Shown piece by piece: positions 52,103-62,498 of a stretch of DNA of 64,000 nt. The notes below the pieces were generated by a model. It was given only the letters and a program-made list of their open reading frames with translations. It was not told where the DNA came from and searched no databases. Made by a program: the position numbers and the translations under genes. How positions within the stretch are numbered: the stretch's first letter is position 1; each line of letters begins with the position of its first letter. The DNA comes from Pontibacter russatus (GTDB taxonomy: Bacteria; Bacteroidota; Bacteroidia; Cytophagales; Hymenobacteraceae): contig NZ_CP047984.1 in the NCBI RefSeq assembly GCF_009931655.1, positions 620,001 to 684,000 on the forward strand. Direction: 5' to 3'.

Positions 52103-53836
52103 TTATTTCAATCTGATTTCGCTTACGCTGCACCCCTGGGGCACCATCGGGAACACGTTGTTCTCCTTGGTCACCATCACCTCCAGCAGGTAGGCGCCTT
52201 TGTGGGTCAGCATTTCCTGCAGACCGCTTCTGAGGTTTTCCCGCTCGGTGATTTTTTTACCGGCAATGCCATAGCCTTCAGCCACTTTTATATAGTCGGG
52301 GCTGGTGATGTCCACGAAAGAGTAGCGCCGCTCATGAAAGAGCTGCTGCCACTGCCGCACCATGCCCAGGAACTGGTTGTTGACGATGATGATTTTCACG
52401 TCCACGTCGCTCTGCATGATGGTGCCCAATTCCTGGATCGTCATCTGGATACCGCCGTCGCCTACGAAGGTCACCACCGTTCTGTCGGGCGCGCCGAACT
52501 TGGCCCCGATGGCGGCAGGCAGGGCAAAGCCCATGGTGCCCAGGCCGCCGCTGGTGATGTTGCTGCGCGTGTGGTTGAGTTTGGCGTAGCGGCAGGCCAC
52601 CATCTGGTTCTGGCCCACGTCGCTTACAATGATGGCATCGCCGTTGGTCAGTTCGTTCAGTTGCTGCATCACCTCCCCCATCGTCATTTCGCCGGAGGCC
52701 GGGAACAGCTCATCCTGAATCACCTGCTCTACTTCCTGCGCCTCATACTCCCTGAATTTCTGCAGCCATTCCGGATGGCTTTTCGCCTCTATCAGCTCCG
52801 TGAGAAGCGGCAGCGTCTCTTTGCAGTCGCCCCATACCGGCACAGTGGCCTTCACGTTCTTGTCTATCTCGGAGGGGTCAATGTCCAGGTGGACCACCTG
52901 CGCCTGCTTCGCATACTTGTCGAGGCGCCCTGTTACGCGGTCGTCGAAGCGCATGCCGATGGCAATCAGCACATCACAGTCGTTGGTGAGCACGTTAGGG
53001 CCGTAGTTGCCGTGCATGCCCAGCATCCCCACGTTCAGCGGGTGGTCGCTTGGCAAAGCGCCTGCTCCCATGATGGTCCAGGCTGCCGGAATGCCGCTCT
53101 TTTCGATAAACTGCCTGAACTCCTGCTCAGCAGCCCCTAAAATTACGCCCTGGCCCCACAGCACAAACGGCTTCTTCGCCTGGTTGATGAGGGCTGCCGC
53201 CTCCTGTATATACTCCTTCCGGATGATTGGCTTTGGGCGGTAGCTGCGGATATGGTCGCACGGCACATGCTCCCCGCACGTAAACTGCTGCAACTGCGCA
53301 TTTTTGGTGATGTCGATCAGCACGGGGCCGGGCCTGCCGCTTTTAGCTATATAGAACGCCTTGGCGAGGGCCGCCGGTATCTCGCTTGCGTCTGTCACCT
53401 GGTAGTTCCATTTAGTAACAGGGGCCGAGATGCTGATGACGTCCGCCTCCTGGAAAGCATCGGTTCCCAGCAGATGCGCGAACACCTGCCCCGTGATGCA
53501 CACCAACGGCGTGCTGTCGATCATGGCATCTGCGAGGCCTGTAATAAGGTTAGTGGCACCGGGGCCGCTGGTGGCGAACACCACCCCCACTTTGCCGGAG
53601 GCGCGGGCATAGCCCTGCCCGGCATGGATGCCGCCCTGCTCGTGCCGCACCAGCACGTGGTTTATTTTGTCGCAGTAATCGTACAGCGCATCATATATAG
53701 GCATGATGGCACCGCCCGGATAACCGAAAACAGTGTCCACCCCTTCCTTCAGCAGACCGCGTATAACCGCCTCACTCCCCGTTATTGTCTTCTTTTCCTC
53801 AAGCAATTCTGGAGTTTGTTTCTCTTGCGTTAACAT
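52103..53836 (-). CDS. ilvB: Acetolactate synthase large (catalytic) subunit
   Basis: A 577-residue thiamine diphosphate enzyme that condenses two pyruvates, or pyruvate and 2-oxobutanoate. The catalytic Glu is in [19 protein letters not shown], the cofactor motif is [20 protein letters not shown]...NNQ near 450-480, and [20 protein letters not shown] is intact. It overlaps the end of ilvD by about 38 bases and is 12 bases before ilvN. An ordinary full-length large subunit. Confidence 0.96.
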   Translation of the reverse strand: MLTQEKQTPELLEEKKTITGSEAVIRGLLKEGVDTVFGYPGGAIMPIYDALYDYCDKINHVLVRHEQGGIHAGQGYARASGKVGVVFATSGPGATNLITGLADAMIDSTPLVCITGQVFAHLLGTDAFQEADVISISAPVTKWNYQVTDASEIPAALAKAFYIAKSGRPGPVLIDITKNAQLQQFTCGEHVPCDHIRSYRPKPIIRKEYIQEAAALINQAKKPFVLWGQGVILGAAEQEFRQFIEKSGIPAAWTIMGAGALPSDHPLNVGMLGMHGNYGPNVLTNDCDVLIAIGMRFDDRVTGRLDKYAKQAQVVHLDIDPSEIDKNVKATVPVWGDCKETLPLLTELIEAKSHPEWLQKFREYEAQEVEQVIQDELFPASGEMTMGEVMQQLNELTNGDAIIVSDVGQNQMVACRYAKLNHTRSNITSGGLGTMGFALPAAIGAKFGAPDRTVVTFVGDGGIQMTIQELGTIMQSDVDVKIIIVNNQFLGMVRQWQQLFHERRYSFVDITSPDYIKVAEGYGIAGKKITERENLRSGLQEMLTHKGAYLLEVMVTKENNVFPMVPQGCSVSEIRLK

Positions 53837-55517
53837 AAGCCTCTTCTAAATCTGTTATACATCCGTTACTTGCGTCGCTCACCGTCCTGATATACTTCTG
53901 CAGCACGCCTCTTTTCACCCTTGCCTCCGGAGCCACCCACTTGTCGCGGCGCAGCGCCAACAGGGCGTCGTCCACGTGCAGGTGTACCGTGTTGGAAGCG
54001 GCGTCAAGCGTGATGATATCCCCGTCTTCAACCAGCGCGATATTGCCGCCCTCAAAGGCCTCGGGGCACACATGGCCAATCACAAAGCCGTGCGTACCGC
54101 CGGAAAAGCGGCCGTCCGTAATCAGGGCCACCTTGTCGCCCAGACCAGCCCCCATGATGGCAGAGGTTGGCTTGAGCATCTCCGGCATGCCCGGTCCGCC
54201 TTTCGGGCCGACGTAACGGATGACGACGACATCGCCAGCTTTCACTTTGCTTGCTTTCAGGCCTTCGTTCAGTTCTTCTTCTGAGTCGAACACCACCGCC
54301 GGGCCTTCAAACTTTAGTCCTTCCTTGCCTGTAATCTTCGCCACGCCCCCCCTGGTTGCCAGGTTGCCATACAGTATCTGTATATGGCCGTCGGCTTTGA
54401 TAGGGTTGGAGAGCGGACGCAGCAGGTCCTGCTCCTCACCCAGCGGCTTCACATCCGCCAGGTTCTCGGCGATGGTCTTGCCTGTCACGGTCAGCAGGTC
54501 GCCGTTGATGAGGCCTTCGTTCAGGAGCGTTTTCATCACGGCCGGCACACCGCCCAGCGAGCAAAGGTCCTCCATCAGGTACTTGCCGCTTGGCTTCAGG
54601 TCGGCGAGCACCGGCGTACGGTCGCTCACCGCCTGGAAATCCTCCAGCGTCAGGTTGATCCCCGCCGCAGAGGCGATGGCAATCAGGTGAATCACAGCGT
54701 TCGTGGAACCGCCCAGCACCGTAATCACCACCATGGCGTTTTCGAAGGCCTCGCGCACCAGAATGTCGCGGGGCTTGATGTCTTTCTCCAGCAGGTTCAG
54801 CAGGTAGTGACCTGTGTGGAGGCACTCTTCCATTTTCTCCTGGCTCACGGCCGGCGTTGAGGAAGTATAGGGGATGGACATGCCGAGCGCTTCCGCCGCG
54901 GAGGCCATGGTATTGGCGGTGTACATGCCGCCACAGGCACCCGGCCCGGGGCAGGCATTGCGGATGATGCCACGGTAATCCTCCTCGGTGATGTTGTTGT
55001 TCAACTTCTTGCCATATGCCTCAAAGCAGGATACAATATTCAGTTTCTCTCCCTTAAAGTTTCCTGATTTGATTGTGCCGCCATATACCATCAGCGAAGG
55101 CCTGTTGAGGCGGGCCATGGCGATAAGCGAGCCCGGCATGTTCTTGTCGCAGCCCACCACGCAGGCCAGCGCATCGTAGTTATGTGCTCCTGTTATCGTC
55201 TCGATGGAGTCGGCGATCACCTCCCTTGAAACCAGCGAATAGCGCATGCCCTCGGTGCCGTTGGTGATACCGTCGCTCACCCCGATGGTGTTAAAGCGTA
55301 ATCCCACCATTCCCAACTGGTTCACCCCCTTCTTTACTTCGTCAGCCAGGCCGTCGAGGTGCATGTTGCAGGTGTTGCCCTCAAAACCCGTCGAGCAGAC
55401 ACCGACAAAAGGCTTGCGCAAATCTTCTTCTGACAATCCGGATCCGATCAGCATGGCCTGCGATGCTGGCAGGCTGTCGTCTTGTGTGTAAATGCGGCTG
55501 TATTTGTTTAAGGCCAT
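53799..55517 (-). CDS. ilvD: Dihydroxy-acid dehydratase
   Basis: A 572-residue Fe-S dehydratase, the third step of valine and isoleucine synthesis. Cluster and active-site stretches: [37 protein letters not shown] and [19 protein letters not shown], and the C-terminal half has [20 protein letters not shown] with the catalytic Ser. The ATG at 55517 gives [14 protein letters not shown]; an open frame to 55577 adds 20 residues without homology. First structural gene of the ilv operon, about 345 bases downstream of the attenuator at 55863-55898. Confidence 0.95.
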   Translation of the reverse strand: MALNKYSRIYTQDDSLPASQAMLIGSGLSEEDLRKPFVGVCSTGFEGNTCNMHLDGLADEVKKGVNQLGMVGLRFNTIGVSDGITNGTEGMRYSLVSREVIADSIETITGAHNYDALACVVGCDKNMPGSLIAMARLNRPSLMVYGGTIKSGNFKGEKLNIVSCFEAYGKKLNNNITEEDYRGIIRNACPGPGACGGMYTANTMASAAEALGMSIPYTSSTPAVSQEKMEECLHTGHYLLNLLEKDIKPRDILVREAFENAMVVITVLGGSTNAVIHLIAIASAAGINLTLEDFQAVSDRTPVLADLKPSGKYLMEDLCSLGGVPAVMKTLLNEGLINGDLLTVTGKTIAENLADVKPLGEEQDLLRPLSNPIKADGHIQILYGNLATRGGVAKITGKEGLKFEGPAVVFDSEEELNEGLKASKVKAGDVVVIRYVGPKGGPGMPEMLKPTSAIMGAGLGDKVALITDGRFSGGTHGFVIGHVCPEAFEGGNIALVEDGDIITLDAASNTVHLHVDDALLALRRDKWVAPEARVKRGVLQKYIRTVSDASNGCITDLEEAYVNARETNSRIA

Positions 55518-55862
55518 GGGGTTTGTTTTTTGTTTCGGATGAGGGACGGCAGCTGAAAAATTGCCCGTCAAAGGCATATTCCATCAGCGGCACCATCACC
55601 AATTATGTTTTATATATACTGTTCTGTTTTTTTCACTGTCCTAAAGTTCACCATTCTGCTGCTGCAGCTAAAACGTGTCTTTCAAATGCGTACTATTTCT
55701 AAAAGCTAAGAAAAAGTTTTTAAACAACTGCTTACCAATACATTATATATTTAAACCATACATTGTCTAAAGAAAAAAAGTGCCTGCATTTACACCTGTT
55801 AAATATTTTTAGGGTGAAACCTACCCGCCTATATATAGCTCTCCCTGCCTGCCTGCTGCAAC
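55518..55862. other. Untranslated leader between the ilv attenuator and ilvD
   Basis: About 345 bases of AT-rich DNA without a gene. It would be a long 5' untranslated part of the ilv mRNA past the attenuator. An open minus-strand frame through it (from 56139 to 55732) is a poor protein and overlaps the attenuator, so I treat it as chance. Confidence 0.5.
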
Positions 55863-55943
55863 AAAAAAAAAACAGCCATCCCCGGTAAGAGATGGCTGCC
55901 TGTAGCACTTGCTCTGTTCGTACAAAAATCAGCAAGCCATCTC
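55863..55943 (-). promoter_or_regulatory. Attenuator of the ilv operon (three-segment alternate hairpins plus U run)
   Basis: In the minus-strand RNA there are three segments in order: segment 1 GAGATGGCT (55943-55935), segment 2 AGCCATCTC (55897-55889) and segment 3 GATGGCTG (55880-55873). Segment 2 can pair with segment 1 (nine bases, antiterminator) or with segment 3 (stem 55891-55898/55873-55880, eight bases), the latter followed by ten U (55872-55863), a strong terminator. The leader peptide stop codon lies just past segment 1. A ribosome that reaches the stop would cover segment 1 and allow the terminator; one stalled on branched-chain codons upstream would leave it free. Confidence 0.85.
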
Positions 55944-56006
55944 CACTCCCCATGAGTCTATCACGGGAATAAGGATAATATGGCGGATGACTGTTAGATT
56001 TAGCAT
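55929..56006 (-). CDS. ilv leader peptide (25 aa), branched-chain amino acid rich
   Basis: An ATG at 56006 begins a 25-codon peptide with the opening MLNLTVIRHIILIPVID and ending at TGA 55931-55929. Eleven of 25 residues are Leu, Ile or Val, concentrated as V-I-R-H-I-I-L-I-P-V-I at positions 6-16. The start is about ten bases after a -7 element and the last codons (E, M, A) overlap attenuator segment 1. This is the classical layout of ilv leader peptides in Enterobacteria; here it precedes ilvD. It is too short for standard gene finding, and the same DNA read in another frame does not give this composition. Confidence 0.88.
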   Translation of the reverse strand: MLNLTVIRHIILIPVIDSWGVEMAC

Positions 56007-56016
56007 GAATTCTGAA

Positions 56017-56024
56017 CAAAGGTA
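56017..56024 (-). promoter_or_regulatory. -7 element of the ilv operon promoter
   Basis: Read on the minus strand this is TACCTTTG, matching TAnnTTTG, ten bases before the leader peptide ATG. It lies about 130 bases after the leuB stop, so the ilv operon has its own promoter. Confidence 0.65.
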
Positions 56025-56155
56025 CGTATTTATACGCCGGAAGCGAAATTTTATAGCTGCTAATTACACTGCATTCTCCTCTTACAACAATACACAAGGA
56101 TGATATATAACCTAAGATGCTATATATGAAATGGTGCAACTGAGGAACTGCACAC

Positions 56156-57274
56156 TTATATAATCGTGCTGAGGCCTACCTCCATGTTGTACTTGTAGGG
56201 GCCGGTCTCTGCTCCGTCCAGCACGCAGTAGGAGATGAAAGTGCCCACCTGTTCTGTGGTATAAGGAGAGGCTGCGTTTAGCTCCGGCGTCAGCACTTTC
56301 TTTTCGAGTGCAAAATGCACCGCCTCTTTCACCAGATCTGCCTCTTGCTGCAACCCGAAGTGCTCCAGCAGCATAGCCGCAGACAGGATGGCCGCTATCG
56401 GGTTGGCAATGCCTTTGCCCTTGGCCTGCGGGTAAGAGCCGTGTATCGGCTCGAACAGCGACACCAGGCTGCCAACGGAGGCTGACGGCAGCAGGCCAAG
56501 CGAACCGGCAATCACGGAAGCCTCATCCGACAGGATATCCCCGAACATGTTCTCTGTCAGAATCACGTCGAACTGTTTTGGGTTCAGGATAAGCTGCATG
56601 GCGGCATTGTCAACAAACAGATAATCCACGGCAACGTCGGCATATCCTGTGGCGATGCCCTGCACTACTTCGCGCCATAGGCGGGAAGTCTCCAGCACGT
56701 TGGCTTTGTCCACCAGTGTCAGTTTCTTCCGTCTTGTCGCCGCCGCCTGGAAGGCTAGTTGCGCAATGCGCTCAATCTCCTCGCGGCTGTAAGTGCAGTT
56801 GTCGTAGGCGCTGTCCGAGGTGCGGCCTTTCTCGCCGAAGTACACGCCGCCGGTCAGTTCCCGGAAGATGAGCATGTCAGCCCCGGCGATGCGGTCGTTT
56901 TTCAGGGGCGAGTGCTCCAGCAGCACCTCATAGGCCGTGACGGGGCGTATGTTGGCAAAGAGCCCCAGCGACTTGCGCAGGCGCAGCAGTCCCTGTTCCG
57001 GGCGCACCTTGGCCGAAGGGTCGTTGTCGTATTTGGGGTCGCCGATCGCACCCAACAGGATGGCGTCCGCCTCCAGGCAGGCCTTCAGCGTCTCATCCGG
57101 CAGCGGGTCGCCTGTGGCGTCGATGGCGCAGGCGCCCATCAGGTGCTTCTCAAACTCAAACTTGTGCCCGAACCTTTCGGCCACCGCCTCCAGCACCCTG
57201 ATGGCCTCGTTGCAGACCTCGGGGCCGATGCCGTCGCCCGGCAACACGGCAATCTTCTTATTTAATACGCCCAT
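56156..57274 (-). CDS. leuB: 3-isopropylmalate dehydrogenase
   Basis: A 372-residue NAD enzyme, third step of leucine synthesis. It begins [24 protein letters not shown]; the substrate-binding part includes [22 protein letters not shown], and the catalytic Tyr/Lys/Asp region ends in [36 protein letters not shown] and [19 protein letters not shown]. Its start overlaps the end of leuD by 13 bases. Last gene of the leuA-C-D-B operon; the ilv promoter starts about 130 bases downstream. Confidence 0.96.
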   Translation of the reverse strand: MGVLNKKIAVLPGDGIGPEVCNEAIRVLEAVAERFGHKFEFEKHLMGACAIDATGDPLPDETLKACLEADAILLGAIGDPKYDNDPSAKVRPEQGLLRLRKSLGLFANIRPVTAYEVLLEHSPLKNDRIAGADMLIFRELTGGVYFGEKGRTSDSAYDNCTYSREEIERIAQLAFQAAATRRKKLTLVDKANVLETSRLWREVVQGIATGYADVAVDYLFVDNAAMQLILNPKQFDVILTENMFGDILSDEASVIAGSLGLLPSASVGSLVSLFEPIHGSYPQAKGKGIANPIAAILSAAMLLEHFGLQQEADLVKEAVHFALEKKVLTPELNAASPYTTEQVGTFISYCVLDGAETGPYKYNMEVGLSTII

Positions 57275-57858
57275 GCTCTTGTGCTTTCGTATGCTTCTAT
57301 GGCCTCTTTCTGGCTCACTAAAAAATCAATGTCGTCGTAGCCGTTAATCAGGCACTCTTTTTTATAGGGATCGATGTCAAAGGAAACCCGCTCCTCCCAG
57401 GCCGGGACATATAGCTCCTGCTTCAGCAGGTCCACCACAAATTGCGTCTGCGGCTCCCGCTCCACCTGCTCCAGCAAGCGCTGCAGCATCTCGTCCGACA
57501 CCTGCAGCGGAAGCAGGCCGTTGTTGAGGGCGTTGCCCCGGAAGATGTCGGCGAAGTAGCTGGAGATCACCACCCGGAACCCGGCGTCATATATGGCCCA
57601 GGCCGCATGCTCGCGGCTGGAACCGCAGCCAAAGTTTTTGCCAGCGATAAGTATCTGACCGCTGTAACGCGGGTTGTTCAGCGCAAAACCCTGCTTGGGA
57701 TTCCCGTTGCTGTCGTAGCGCCAGTCGCGGAACAGGTTCTCGCCGAACCCTTCGCGGGAGGTGGCCTTTAAAAAGCGGGCCGGGATGATCTGGTCTGTGT
57801 CTATGTTTTCTATCGGCAACGGAACGGCGCCCGACTCAATTATCTCGAACTTTTCCAT
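57262..57858 (-). CDS. leuD: 3-isopropylmalate dehydratase small subunit
   Basis: A 198-residue subunit of isopropylmalate isomerase. [14 protein letters not shown], the swivelling [17 protein letters not shown] motif and [20 protein letters not shown] are diagnostic. Its ATG overlaps the leuC stop by one base (TAATG), so it is coupled to the large subunit. Confidence 0.96.
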   Translation of the reverse strand: MEKFEIIESGAVPLPIENIDTDQIIPARFLKATSREGFGENLFRDWRYDSNGNPKQGFALNNPRYSGQILIAGKNFGCGSSREHAAWAIYDAGFRVVISSYFADIFRGNALNNGLLPLQVSDEMLQRLLEQVEREPQTQFVVDLLKQELYVPAWEERVSFDIDPYKKECLINGYDDIDFLVSQKEAIEAYESTRAWAY

Positions 57859-59252
57859 TAATTCAGGTATTTGGTGATGTCGACAATCTTTCCTTCCACG
57901 GCGGTGATGGCAGCTACCAATGGGCTGGCCAGCAAGGTGCGGGAACCGGGGCCCTGGCGGCCCTCAAAGTTGCGGTTAGAGGTGGAGACGCAGTAGGCGC
58001 CCGCCGGAATTTTGTCTTCGTTCATGGCCAGGCAGGCACTGCAACCCGGCTCGCGCAGCGTAAAGCCCGCCTCCGCCAGCAGTTTGTCGATGCCTTCGGC
58101 CTTTGCCTGCATCTCTACGTGCTTGGAGCCCGGCACAATGATCGCCTCCACATGGTCTGCCTTATGGCGGCCTTTTACAAACTCGGCCACTACCCGCAGG
58201 TCTTCGATGCGGGAGTTGGTGCAGCTGCCGATGAACACGTAATTCACTTCTTTGCCAATCAGCGACTCGCCCGGCTGAAAGCCCATATATTGCAGCGATT
58301 TGTCGAAGCTGGCGGCCTCACCCGTTGGCACATCCACCGGAATAGCGGAATTGATGGCAATGCCCATGCCCGGGTTGGTGCCGTAGGTGATCATCGGGGA
58401 GATATCGGCTGCATCAAAGAAATACTCTTTGTCGAACGAAGCGCCATCTTCCGTATACAGCGTTTTCCAGTAGGCGAGCGCCTGCTCCCAGCGCTCGACT
58501 TTCGGCGCGTGCTCCCGGCCCTTCACGTATTCAAACGTCGTCTCGTCGGGGGCAATCATACCGCCGCGCGCGCCCATCTCAATGCTCATGTTGCACACCG
58601 TCATGCGGCCTTCCATGCTCAGGGAGCGTACGGCACTGCCGGCATACTCCACAAAGTACCCGGTGGCGCCACCCGTGCCCAGCTTCGAGATGATATATAA
58701 AATCAGGTCTTTGGCGGATACGCCGCGTCCCAGGTCACCATCCACAGTGATGCGCATTTTCTTTGGCCTGCTTAGCAGGAGGCACTGTGATGCCATGACC
58801 TGCGCCACCTGGCTGGTACCGATGCCGAAGGCGATGGCTCCGAAAGCGCCGTGCGTGGAGGTATGGCTGTCGCCGCACACAATCGTCATGCCCGGCTGCG
58901 TGATGCCCAGCTCCGGCCCGATCACATGCACAATTCCTTGGTTTTCGTGGCCAAGTCCAAACAGTTCTACGCCGTGCTTGGCGCAGTTCTCGGTCAGTTT
59001 ATCCACCTGCATCCGCGAGAGCGGCTCCTGTATGGGGAGGTGCTGGTTGATAGTTGGCACGTTGTGGTCGGCAGTGGCCACAATCTGGTTCTTCCTGTAC
59101 AGAGGCAGGTTCCGCGCCGCTATCTCATCGAAGGCCTGCGGGCTGGTCACCTCGTGTATCAGGTGTTTGTCTATATAAAAAACATCCAGTCCGCCCGGAA
59201 TAGAGCGGACCACATGCGCATCCCATATCTTGTCGAATAATGTTTTCTTCAT
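57858..59252 (-). CDS. leuC: 3-isopropylmalate dehydratase large subunit
   Basis: A 464-residue aconitase-family enzyme. The [4Fe-4S] ligands are in [17 protein letters not shown] and [19 protein letters not shown]; early stretches include ATADHNVPT and [23 protein letters not shown]. The ATG at 59252 ([15 protein letters not shown]) is chosen over an upstream frame opening. leuA ends two bases away and leuD begins within its stop. It isomerises 2- to 3-isopropylmalate with LeuD. Confidence 0.96.
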   Translation of the reverse strand: MKKTLFDKIWDAHVVRSIPGGLDVFYIDKHLIHEVTSPQAFDEIAARNLPLYRKNQIVATADHNVPTINQHLPIQEPLSRMQVDKLTENCAKHGVELFGLGHENQGIVHVIGPELGITQPGMTIVCGDSHTSTHGAFGAIAFGIGTSQVAQVMASQCLLLSRPKKMRITVDGDLGRGVSAKDLILYIISKLGTGGATGYFVEYAGSAVRSLSMEGRMTVCNMSIEMGARGGMIAPDETTFEYVKGREHAPKVERWEQALAYWKTLYTEDGASFDKEYFFDAADISPMITYGTNPGMGIAINSAIPVDVPTGEAASFDKSLQYMGFQPGESLIGKEVNYVFIGSCTNSRIEDLRVVAEFVKGRHKADHVEAIIVPGSKHVEMQAKAEGIDKLLAEAGFTLREPGCSACLAMNEDKIPAGAYCVSTSNRNFEGRQGPGSRTLLASPLVAAITAVEGKIVDITKYLN

Positions 59253-59253
59253 G

Positions 59254-60420
59254 TCAGTTGGCAGCAACCAGGTTCTCTTGTTCTACTAAGTTATGCAAAT
59301 CTGTGTCCACTACTTCTTTGGTGCGGTCTGCTACCTGCAGGAAAGAGGCGTAAGCCTTGTCCAGTGTGTTCTTATCAAAATTATACCCGATTTTCTGCAG
59401 GCGGTAGGCCAGCGCGGCACGCCCGGAGCGGGCAGTGAGCACGATAGAAGAATCCGGCACGCCCACATCACGCGGATCGATGATCTCATATGTCTCGCGG
59501 TGCTTGATGACGCCGTCCTGGTGAATGCCGCTGGAATGCGAGAACGCATTGGCCCCGACAATGGCCTTGTTTGGCTGCACCGGCATGCGCATCATGTGCG
59601 ACACCATGGCGGAGGTTTCTGCCAACAGCTTCGTGTTCACGTTCGTGTCGAGGTTGAGGTACGGGTGCTGGCGCAGGATCATCACAACCTCTTCCAGGGC
59701 TGTGTTCCCGGCACGCTCCCCTACCCCGTTGATGGTGCACTCTATCTGGCGCGCCCCGTTTACCACGCCTGAAATAGAGTTGGCCGTGGCCAGTCCCAGA
59801 TCGTTGTGGCAGTGGGTGGAGAGGCGCACTTTGTCAACGCCCTTCACATTTTCGTAGAGGTACTTTATCTTCGCGCCGTATTCTTCGGGCAGGCAGTAGC
59901 CGGTGGTGTCGGGGATGTTCAGCACGGTGGCGCCCGCTTTGATGACCGCCTCGCACACCCGCGCCAGGAACTCGTTCCCGGTCCGGCCGGCGTCCTCGGC
60001 ATAAAACTCCACATCCTCCACGAAGCTCTTGGCCAGCGTTACCGCGGCCACGGCCCGTTCCAGCACCTTCTCCTGCGTGCTGCGCAGCTTAAAGTTTATA
60101 TGCGACTCGGAAGTGCCGATGCCGGTGTGGATGCGGGGGCGGCGGGCGGCGGCCAGCGCCTGGGCGGCCACGCGTATATCCTCCTCCACAGCCCGGGAAA
60201 GGCCGCACACGGTGATTTCCTTCACCTGGGCGGCAATGGCCTTCACTGCTTCAAAATCTCCGGGGCTCGACACAGGAAAACCTGCCTCTATCACATCCAC
60301 TCCCAGTAGCTCGAGTTGCCGTGCAATTACCAGTTTCTCATCCATGTTGAGTTTGCAACCGGGCACTTGCTCGCCATCCCGCAGGGTGGTGTCAAAGATT
60401 TGTATTTTTTGAGCCGACAT
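59254..60420 (-). CDS. leuA: 2-isopropylmalate synthase
   Basis: A 388-residue DRE-TIM metallolyase without the C-terminal LeuA dimer/regulatory domain, so it is a short form, common in Bacteroidota; it may be less tightly controlled by leucine. The start [22 protein letters not shown] at 60420 carries the metal and catalytic RDGEQ motif; the [13 protein letters not shown] stretch holds the two His of the metal site. A frame opening 15 codons earlier is rejected because the added residues are not family-like. First gene of leuA-leuC-leuD-leuB. Close citramalate or homocitrate synthases cannot be fully excluded, but leuCDB context favours LeuA. Confidence 0.93.
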   Translation of the reverse strand: MSAQKIQIFDTTLRDGEQVPGCKLNMDEKLVIARQLELLGVDVIEAGFPVSSPGDFEAVKAIAAQVKEITVCGLSRAVEEDIRVAAQALAAARRPRIHTGIGTSESHINFKLRSTQEKVLERAVAAVTLAKSFVEDVEFYAEDAGRTGNEFLARVCEAVIKAGATVLNIPDTTGYCLPEEYGAKIKYLYENVKGVDKVRLSTHCHNDLGLATANSISGVVNGARQIECTINGVGERAGNTALEEVVMILRQHPYLNLDTNVNTKLLAETSAMVSHMMRMPVQPNKAIVGANAFSHSSGIHQDGVIKHRETYEIIDPRDVGVPDSSIVLTARSGRAALAYRLQKIGYNFDKNTLDKAYASFLQVADRTKEVVDTDLHNLVEQENLVAAN

Positions 60421-60498
60421 AGTTAATTTGATCTTGATTACAGAAATTAATTCAGTACTTAGCACGCAAGTAAACCTAAAAGCCGATGCAACAAAAAC

Positions 60499-60506
60499 TA
60501 TTTTTG
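60499..60506 (+). promoter_or_regulatory. Possible -7 promoter element for the helical-repeat gene
   Basis: TATTTTTG fits TAnnTTTG; it is about 80 bases before the ATG at 60587, a rather long leader, so the call is weak. Confidence 0.3.
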
Positions 60507-60586
60507 GAATAGCCTGTTATTTCCAATCGCATCAGGCACGTTTATAGTTCCTTGTGCCACAGGAATTTACACAATAATCCTATACA

Positions 60587-62131
60587 ATGTCTAACGAAAA
60601 CACCGATCCTGTTTTTCAACTGGTTAAGTCACTGACCAAAACTGAAAAACGGCATTTCCGGCTGTTTGCCAAGCGGCAGGGCTCCACGGAGGGGCTCAAG
60701 TTTCTGCAGCTGTTCGACGCCATGGACGGGCAGGCGGTTTATGATGACGAGAAGGTGCTGGAAAATGCACCCGCCGTGAAGAAGACGCAGCTGGCCAACA
60801 TGAAGGCCAATCTCTACAAGCAGCTGCTCTCCAGCCTGCGCCTCTACCACTCCGGCCAAAACCCCGACATCCAGTTGCACGAGCAGCTGGATTATGCGCG
60901 GGTGCTTTACAACAAAGGCTTTTACCAGCAGAGCCTGAAGATGCTGGAGAAGGTGAAGGTAAGTGCTTTGCACGGCCAGATGCCGCACATCGCCCTGATG
61001 GCGCTGGACTTCGAGAAGATGATCGAGTCGCAGTACATCACGCGCAGCCTCGAGGGCCGGGCCGAGTCGCTCTCCGCCGAGGCCATCGACACCGCCCGGC
61101 ACGTGTCACAGATTCACGCGCTCTCCAACGCTGCCCTGCGCCTGTATGGCTTATATATAAAAACGGGCCACTCCCGCAACGAGGAGGACTACATCCACAC
61201 CACGCAGTTCTTCAAAGAGAATCTGCCGCAGGTGGACATGCGGCAGGCAGGCTTCTACGAAAAGCTGTACTACTGCCAGGCGCACGTGTGGTACCACTAC
61301 ATCAACCAGAACTTTAAGTCCTGCTACCGCTATGCGCAGAAGTGGGTAGATTTGTTTGAGCAGTACCCGGACATGAAGTACAAACAGGACACTTTATATA
61401 TAAAGGGCCTGCACAACCTGCTGCTGGCGCTCTACAACATGCTCTACTACAGCAAATTTATGGAAGTGTTGCACAAGCTGGAGCGCTTTGCCGTGGATGA
61501 GCACAGGCGCCCCAGCCCCAACTCGGAGGTGCTGCTGTTCCTGTTTATATATACCAACCGGATAAACAGCTACTTTCTGGAGGGGCGCTTTACGGAGGGG
61601 CTGGAAATAATACCCGAACTGCTGGAGAACCTGAACCGCTACCGCTCGCACCTGGACCCGCACCGCATGCTCACGTTCTACTATAAAATCGCGAGCCTGT
61701 ACTTTGGCAGCGGCGACAATTACAAGGCCATTGAGTACCTCAACAAGATCATCCAGTACAAAGACACCAGCCTGCGGGAGGACCTGCAGTGCTTCGCGCG
61801 CATCCTCAACCTGATTGCCCATTACGAGGCAGGGGAAGACGAAGGGCTGGAGTACCAGATCCGGTCGGTGTACCGCTTTCTGGGCAAGATGAACGACCAG
61901 CAGCAGATGCAGGTGGAGATATTCAGGTTCCTGCGAAGCCTGGGGGACGTGGCGCCGCACGAGCTGAAGGACGCCTTCATCAGCCTGAAGGAGAAACTCC
62001 TCAAAATATCGGCGGACCCGTACGAGAAGCGCCCTTTCCTGTACCTCGACATAATTTCGTGGCTGGAGAGCAAGATTGAGAATGTGCCGGTGCAGGAAAT
62101 TGTGCGACGCAAGCACCGGCACCTGAAGTAG
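60587..62131 (+). CDS. Conserved Bacteroidota helical-repeat protein of unknown function
   Basis: A 514-residue soluble protein, nearly all helical. It begins NTDPVFQLVKSLTKTEKRHFRLFAKRQ, a strongly conserved opening in Bacteroidota proteins with tetratricopeptide-like repeats; later helix pairs such as ALRLYGLYIKTGHS and YKQDTLYIKGLHNLLLALYNMLYYSK support this. No catalytic motif is seen. The gene is divergent from leuA. Three TATATA motifs lie inside it, at Tyr-Ile or Ile-Tyr positions (near 61155, 61395 and 61547). The protein may be a scaffold, but this is only a guess from its fold. Confidence 0.82.
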   Translation: MSNENTDPVFQLVKSLTKTEKRHFRLFAKRQGSTEGLKFLQLFDAMDGQAVYDDEKVLENAPAVKKTQLANMKANLYKQLLSSLRLYHSGQNPDIQLHEQLDYARVLYNKGFYQQSLKMLEKVKVSALHGQMPHIALMALDFEKMIESQYITRSLEGRAESLSAEAIDTARHVSQIHALSNAALRLYGLYIKTGHSRNEEDYIHTTQFFKENLPQVDMRQAGFYEKLYYCQAHVWYHYINQNFKSCYRYAQKWVDLFEQYPDMKYKQDTLYIKGLHNLLLALYNMLYYSKFMEVLHKLERFAVDEHRRPSPNSEVLLFLFIYTNRINSYFLEGRFTEGLEIIPELLENLNRYRSHLDPHRMLTFYYKIASLYFGSGDNYKAIEYLNKIIQYKDTSLREDLQCFARILNLIAHYEAGEDEGLEYQIRSVYRFLGKMNDQQQMQVEIFRFLRSLGDVAPHELKDAFISLKEKLLKISADPYEKRPFLYLDIISWLESKIENVPVQEIVRRKHRHLK

Positions 62132-62498
62132 AAATTAGGGCTACAGCTTCTCCAGGTCGCGCCTATCGAGGTAGGCCAGCACCTCGTCCACTGAGGCCTG
62201 GTCGCCGGTGGCACATTGTGCGAATGATCTGTTCTTTTATCATAGCTACTCCTATAAGGCGTACGGGGGCACCGGGTGACTACGCAAAAACGGAGACCAC
62301 CGCCGCGATTAACTCACGCGAAGAGTTCTCAGGGAATATATGAATTCCATCTGATCCTGCACGTGCCCTGTTGCCACGGGTCATATATGTTGCCACTTGC
62401 CATATATCAAGTCGGGCCTGAAACATACAGCGGGCGCAGCAGTATGATAAATCCAGCCCCCAGATTATTTACTGATTCTAACCTTACACCCTTCATAT
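62132..62498. other. Intergenic gap with a possible gene-end fragment
   Basis: On the minus strand, 62235-62141 reads FAQCATGDQASVDEVLAYLDRRDLEKL before a stop (TAG at 62143-62141), but there is no start in this frame and stops precede it, so it looks like the tail of a lost or frameshifted gene. An ATG in another frame (62242) begins MIKEQIIRTM and would join it only with a one-base shift. The rest has several TATATA motifs and no gene. Confidence 0.35.

Noticed and set aside
51680..53140. A 486-codon plus-strand frame opposite ilvN and ilvB
   Set aside because: It spans two well-supported minus-strand genes and has shadow composition (His-, Val- and Leu-rich) with no motif.
55732..56139. 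A 135-codon minus-strand frame across the ilv attenuator, including residues LLIFV after segment 1
   Set aside because: It runs through the terminator and has poor protein character; the true leader peptide is the other frame starting at 56006. Control codons after segment 1 would also give the wrong regulatory logic.
60421..60586. A second attenuator before leuA
   Set aside because: The upstream gap is short, with no leader peptide rich in leucine and no competing hairpins or U run.
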